From the IMG/VR virus record IMGVR_UViG_3300030389_001651, positions 1-30,499 of that record: a stretch of DNA of 30,499 nucleotides; one strand, written 5' to 3'. Made by a program: the position numbers and the translations under genes. Position 1 is the stretch's first letter. Each line of letters starts with the position of its first letter. Under the pieces are notes generated by a model. That model did no database searches. It was not told the DNA's origin and saw only the letters and a list, made by a program, of their open reading frames with translations. This stretch comes from a virus. Below are positions 27,516 to 30,499 of this stretch, piece by piece.

Positions 27516-29147
27516 TTATCCTGTTGCAGTTTGTCTTGGTGGTTTTATCGCTTGATATGTGCTAAATGCAGCTCCCAGTCCTTGAGAAACTGGATCTACA
27601 GGCAATCTATAATCTGACTCTATTGTAGTTTGTTGTGCTCCATATCCAGGTAAAGACCTACCAACACTTGTCAGTAAATCAATCGGCCTATTTATTTGTC
27701 CCATTTGCCTTGCATATTGATCTCCAAACTGACCTAATGCTGCTCTTTGTGCCTCAGTAAAGCCTGATCTTCTAATATCTGATAACGATTCAGCTAAACC
27801 CCTGCCAAGTGCTTCTCTTCTTTCGTCAGCAGTTAATCTAGCTCTAGACCCAAAAGCCGATAACCCACCTGTTTGTATATCTCGTGCTCTAGCAGCAATA
27901 TCTTGTTTTTCACCAAAGTCCATAACATCTTGTATGGTTTGTTGCACAACTCTATCCTCATACGGATTAAAAAATTGTTGAGTCATACTTTGATCAAATT
28001 GTGTAGACGGTAGTTCTGCTCCCATAACATTTTGGGTTGCTTGCTGTAATTGATTTATAAACCCAGGTTGATCAGCAGTACCAAAGTAAAGTGCACGTAG
28101 TAATGGATCTGACAAAATCTCCGTTGTATCTTGTTGTGCTAAAACAGGATCAATTTGAGGCCTGTAATCAGCAGGTGTTACAGTTGGGGGTACTGCCCCT
28201 ACATCATCCGCCACTGCAGCTGGCGTAGTAGGAGCAGGTGTTGTTGGTTGTCTAGTGCCCAAATTTCCTAATATTGAAGAAAGTGGTGGTTGATTTCTAA
28301 GTTCTTCTGCTCCTGGTTCTCCACTTGGTACTTCTATTCTATCGCCATCTGGACCATAGGCATACACAAAACCTGGTCTTGGAGAAACCGCTGTTCGTAC
28401 GCTTCCGATTGTATCTTGAAAAGAATAACCTTCTGGTAAGTTTGCTGGGTCAAACATTTTACCAGTTCCATATCTATCTTCTGGAAGAGGAGGTGGTTGT
28501 ATAGAGTCTAAAGGCGGTAGTATATTAGTTCTGTCCACAGGACTAAACGTTCTATTGTCTGTAAACCCACCACCTGGACCACCTATTGACATGAAATCAT
28601 CACGACTTGTAGGCATGGTTGGAGGAACAAACGGCACAGAATCACCCACAGGCAAAGATCTCATAATTGGATCATCTTCAACGATAGGTATTTCTACAGG
28701 TGTTTGTGGTGGTAAAACTTCTCTAGGTAGCTCTCTATCTACAATAGTTCTTGGTGGCACAAATATTTGTTGCTCTCTTATACTTTGTATAGGTAATTTT
28801 TTTAAAGGTGTGGGAGCTGGTATGCTTGGTGGTGTTATTGGAGGTGGCACAAAAGGTACTACAGGTGGTGCAACTGGTGGCTGTGGTGGTAATACTGGAG
28901 TTATAGGCATAGGTATTTCCGTTGGTATTACAGGTTCTACAGGTGTTATACCTGGCACACCAACATTTTCAATATTTTGTATGGACATAAAATCATCTCT
29001 TGGATCATCAAAAGGGAATCTCTCAAAAGGTTTTAGTGGAGGTATTGGTTCAGGTATATTAGGCACCATTCTTGGTCTACCCATAGGAGGTCCAAAATCT
29101 CTTCTACCTCTTCTTCTTTCTCTTAAAACTTTTTTTAATAACCCCAT
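27516..29147 (-). CDS. Virion structural protein with Pro-rich N-terminus, 543 aa
   Basis: Residues 20-165 are strongly Pro-rich (PPITPPSIPAPTPLKKLP; PPQPPVAPPVVPFVPPP), probably an extended spacer. A second low-complexity region spans about 290-330. The C-terminal 200 residues are an ordered domain: FNPYEDRVVQQTIQDVMDFG, then GGLSAFGSRARLTADERREA and GQFGDQYARQMGQI. That NPYxxxVVxxTIxD ... SAFGSRAR pattern is typical of a widespread, functionally undefined marine-phage structural protein. Gap of two bases to the upstream gene. Confidence 0.72.
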   Translation of the reverse strand: MGLLKKVLRERRRGRRDFGPPMGRPRMVPNIPEPIPPLKPFERFPFDDPRDDFMSIQNIENVGVPGITPVEPVIPTEIPMPITPVLPPQPPVAPPVVPFVPPPITPPSIPAPTPLKKLPIQSIREQQIFVPPRTIVDRELPREVLPPQTPVEIPIVEDDPIMRSLPVGDSVPFVPPTMPTSRDDFMSIGGPGGGFTDNRTFSPVDRTNILPPLDSIQPPPLPEDRYGTGKMFDPANLPEGYSFQDTIGSVRTAVSPRPGFVYAYGPDGDRIEVPSGEPGAEELRNQPPLSSILGNLGTRQPTTPAPTTPAAVADDVGAVPPTVTPADYRPQIDPVLAQQDTTEILSDPLLRALYFGTADQPGFINQLQQATQNVMGAELPSTQFDQSMTQQFFNPYEDRVVQQTIQDVMDFGEKQDIAARARDIQTGGLSAFGSRARLTADERREALGRGLAESLSDIRRSGFTEAQRAALGQFGDQYARQMGQINRPIDLLTSVGRSLPGYGAQQTTIESDYRLPVDPVSQGLGAAFSTYQAIKPPRQTATG

Positions 29148-29149
29148 AA

Positions 29150-30499
29150 TTAACTCATCATATCTTGATAGTTTTCAAAAAACTTCATTAACCTGTCGTT
29201 GTTTTTGAATCCTTGCTCTCTGTCTGGTTTACCTGTTGGAAAAATAGTAAGGCTATCTTTGTTTTTTTCTATTTTAAAACCGCCTAGTCCTTTATTTGCT
29301 GCAGCAGTCATGACAAATTCTCCGTCAGATAACAAAGCAGGTATGTCGTCACTTGTTTCTGTACCAGGCCCAATAGAGGGTCCGCCTACACGAAGATCAA
29401 GCTCTTGATTCATAGGACCACCTTCCGCCATACTTCTATTTAAATCTGCTATTTGTTTTGATTGTGCAAGCAAAATATTTTGGAAATTTCTTGATGGTTC
29501 ATAATCTATATCTTTTACTGCCCTTGCAAAAGTAGTAAATTCACCTCCCATAATTAGACCGTGTTCAAATTTTTGTTTATCAATTTCATCTAGCCCTAAA
29601 ATAGTTTTACCTGGATTTTCAGTAGCCAAAACTCTAAAAGCAAAAGATTCGTTATCAGGGTTTCTTTTATCTATATCAAATACTGCGTTTCCCATCTGCA
29701 TGCCTGGTCTTACTCCAGCATCAAAGCCTTGGAATACTTGCTGCGGCATCAAGTCTGGTCTGGTAGATAACCGTATGTCACGCAACCCACCTTCTGTTTT
29801 TTCTGCGGCTTTTTTAGTGGCTAAACCAAAAAGAGCAGCTAGTCCCATTAGGCCAGTATTGTCGCCACCAATACCTTTTATTTTATCTTCTATACCTTTA
29901 ATAGCACCTGGTGTTTTACTGCTACCAAAACCTACGCTTGGACCAGAGCTTCCACCAAAGCCAAATACATCACCTATACTCTTAATAATTTGGGGTGTTC
30001 GTCCTTGATCGCGAGGATCTCTTCTAAAAAATGATCCCATACCACTTGGTATGCTTTGATAAGCTGTCATCATTTCGGTCATCATAGTACTTGGATCGTA
30101 CAAATTACCTTGCGGATCTTGCATTAAACCTGGAAAATCAGGGCTATCTGTAAAAAAGTCATTAAATGCTTGTTGTTCATCTGGACTCATTTGTGACAAA
30201 ATTTGAATTGGATTAGTTTGCCCACCACCAGATGTGAACTGAAAACCACCTCCAAACCCACCGCCTTGTCCTCCGACAGATGTTGGTAAAAAAGGACCAA
30301 CTCCTTGTTGTGGCATCATTTGTGGTGTCAGACCACCTAACATTTGTTGTTTTGGTCTAAACATGCCACCAAGCCCTCTTCTGATACCTGGTCCAAATTT
30401 GCCACCAAATATTCCAGTAGTGCCTTTTGCTGGATTAAAAAATCCACTTAAACCAGCTCTAAATTTGCCGCCAGCTCCAAATATTTTTCCTGTTGTTGC
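29150..30499 (-). CDS. Gly-rich virion protein, N-terminus beyond the right edge (449 residues visible)
   Basis: The frame stays open past the ATG at 30364 to the window end, reading KFRAGLSGFFNPAKGTTGIF and FGGKFGPGIRRGLGG, so that Met is probably internal. The protein is Gly/Phe/Pro-rich through about residue 200. The C-terminal domain contains MAEGGPMNQE and GPGTETSDDIPALLSDGEF, a domain common in structural proteins of aquatic phages. A tail or adhesin-connected role is plausible but not shown. Confidence 0.72.
   Translation of the reverse strand, partial: ATTGKIFGAGGKFRAGLSGFFNPAKGTTGIFGGKFGPGIRRGLGGMFRPKQQMLGGLTPQMMPQQGVGPFLPTSVGGQGGGFGGGFQFTSGGGQTNPIQILSQMSPDEQQAFNDFFTDSPDFPGLMQDPQGNLYDPSTMMTEMMTAYQSIPSGMGSFFRRDPRDQGRTPQIIKSIGDVFGFGGSSGPSVGFGSSKTPGAIKGIEDKIKGIGGDNTGLMGLAALFGLATKKAAEKTEGGLRDIRLSTRPDLMPQQVFQGFDAGVRPGMQMGNAVFDIDKRNPDNESFAFRVLATENPGKTILGLDEIDKQKFEHGLIMGGEFTTFARAVKDIDYEPSRNFQNILLAQSKQIADLNRSMAEGGPMNQELDLRVGGPSIGPGTETSDDIPALLSDGEFVMTAAANKGLGGFKIEKNKDSLTIFPTGKPDREQGFKNNDRLMKFFENYQDMMS

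Noticed and set aside
28555-29208. Long plus-strand frame of 217 codons, Gly/Thr/Ile-rich
   Set aside because: It is the reverse of the Pro-rich region of the 543-aa virion gene: Pro codons read backwards give Gly. No ribosome site and no domain; antisense shadow.
30364-30366. ATG at 30364 as true start of the right-edge gene
   Set aside because: The frame is open for 45 further codons to the window end and encodes the same Gly-rich style, and there is no ribosome site.

Overview
The window looks like the non-structural half plus both flanks of the structural half of an AT-rich tailed phage (Caudoviricetes). The set of a very large portal, a GroES-like protein, a Prim-Pol primase-helicase, a Sak4-type ATPase with a DUF669 protein, a PDDEXK exonuclease and many tiny acidic genes resembles uncultured marine phages known from metagenomes. 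That resemblance is from memory of such genomes; nothing in the window identifies the host. No integrase, tRNA, rRNA, CRISPR array or DNA polymerase was seen.

Layout. (1) 1-6437, minus strand: an M/Q-rich protein with a probable -1 frameshift extension, large terminase, portal, two small genes and a GroES-like protein cut by the left edge. (2) 6438-8596, minus: five small unknown genes, two rho-independent terminators, a promoter, and an extreme cluster of 20 GATC sites in 305 bp. (3) 8597-8985: a divergent promoter region and a structured leader RNA. (4) 8986-14937, plus: one long operon of about 30 tiny, mostly acidic genes packed by overlapping stops and starts. Many share identical ribosome-binding cassettes, several are zinc-ribbon-like, and one clear pair are paralogues. 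(5) 14866-16308, minus: small terminase, an intergenic block rich in repeats and inverted repeats, a 29-residue membrane protein and two small genes. (6) 16353-18386, plus: an exonuclease operon ending at a bidirectional terminator. (7) 18399-19599, minus: a DUF669 protein and a Sak4-like ATPase. (8) 19600-22631: a divergent promoter pair, then an HTH regulator, a Prim-Pol/helicase and a PD-(D/E)XK nuclease, on plus. (9) 22624-30499, minus: four large virion proteins, the last open at the right edge.

If the genome is circular or circularly permuted, the minus-strand block leaving the left edge (terminase, portal, then presumably capsid and tail) could re-enter at the right edge and end at 22624. 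That would make one long late operon, with the middle of the window as the early and replication region. This is inference. Replication and recombination would rest on the Prim-Pol/helicase, exonuclease, Sak4 ATPase and DUF669 protein. Packaging uses a small and a large terminase that are encoded about 10 kb apart.

Strongest leads: the GATC cluster, the A AAA AAC slippery site between two reading frames next to the large terminase, a recurring TACA-N3-TGTAAA operator-like motif in the divergent promoter regions, the leader RNA closed by a 9-bp stem, and the small-gene array with repeated ribosome-binding cassettes.
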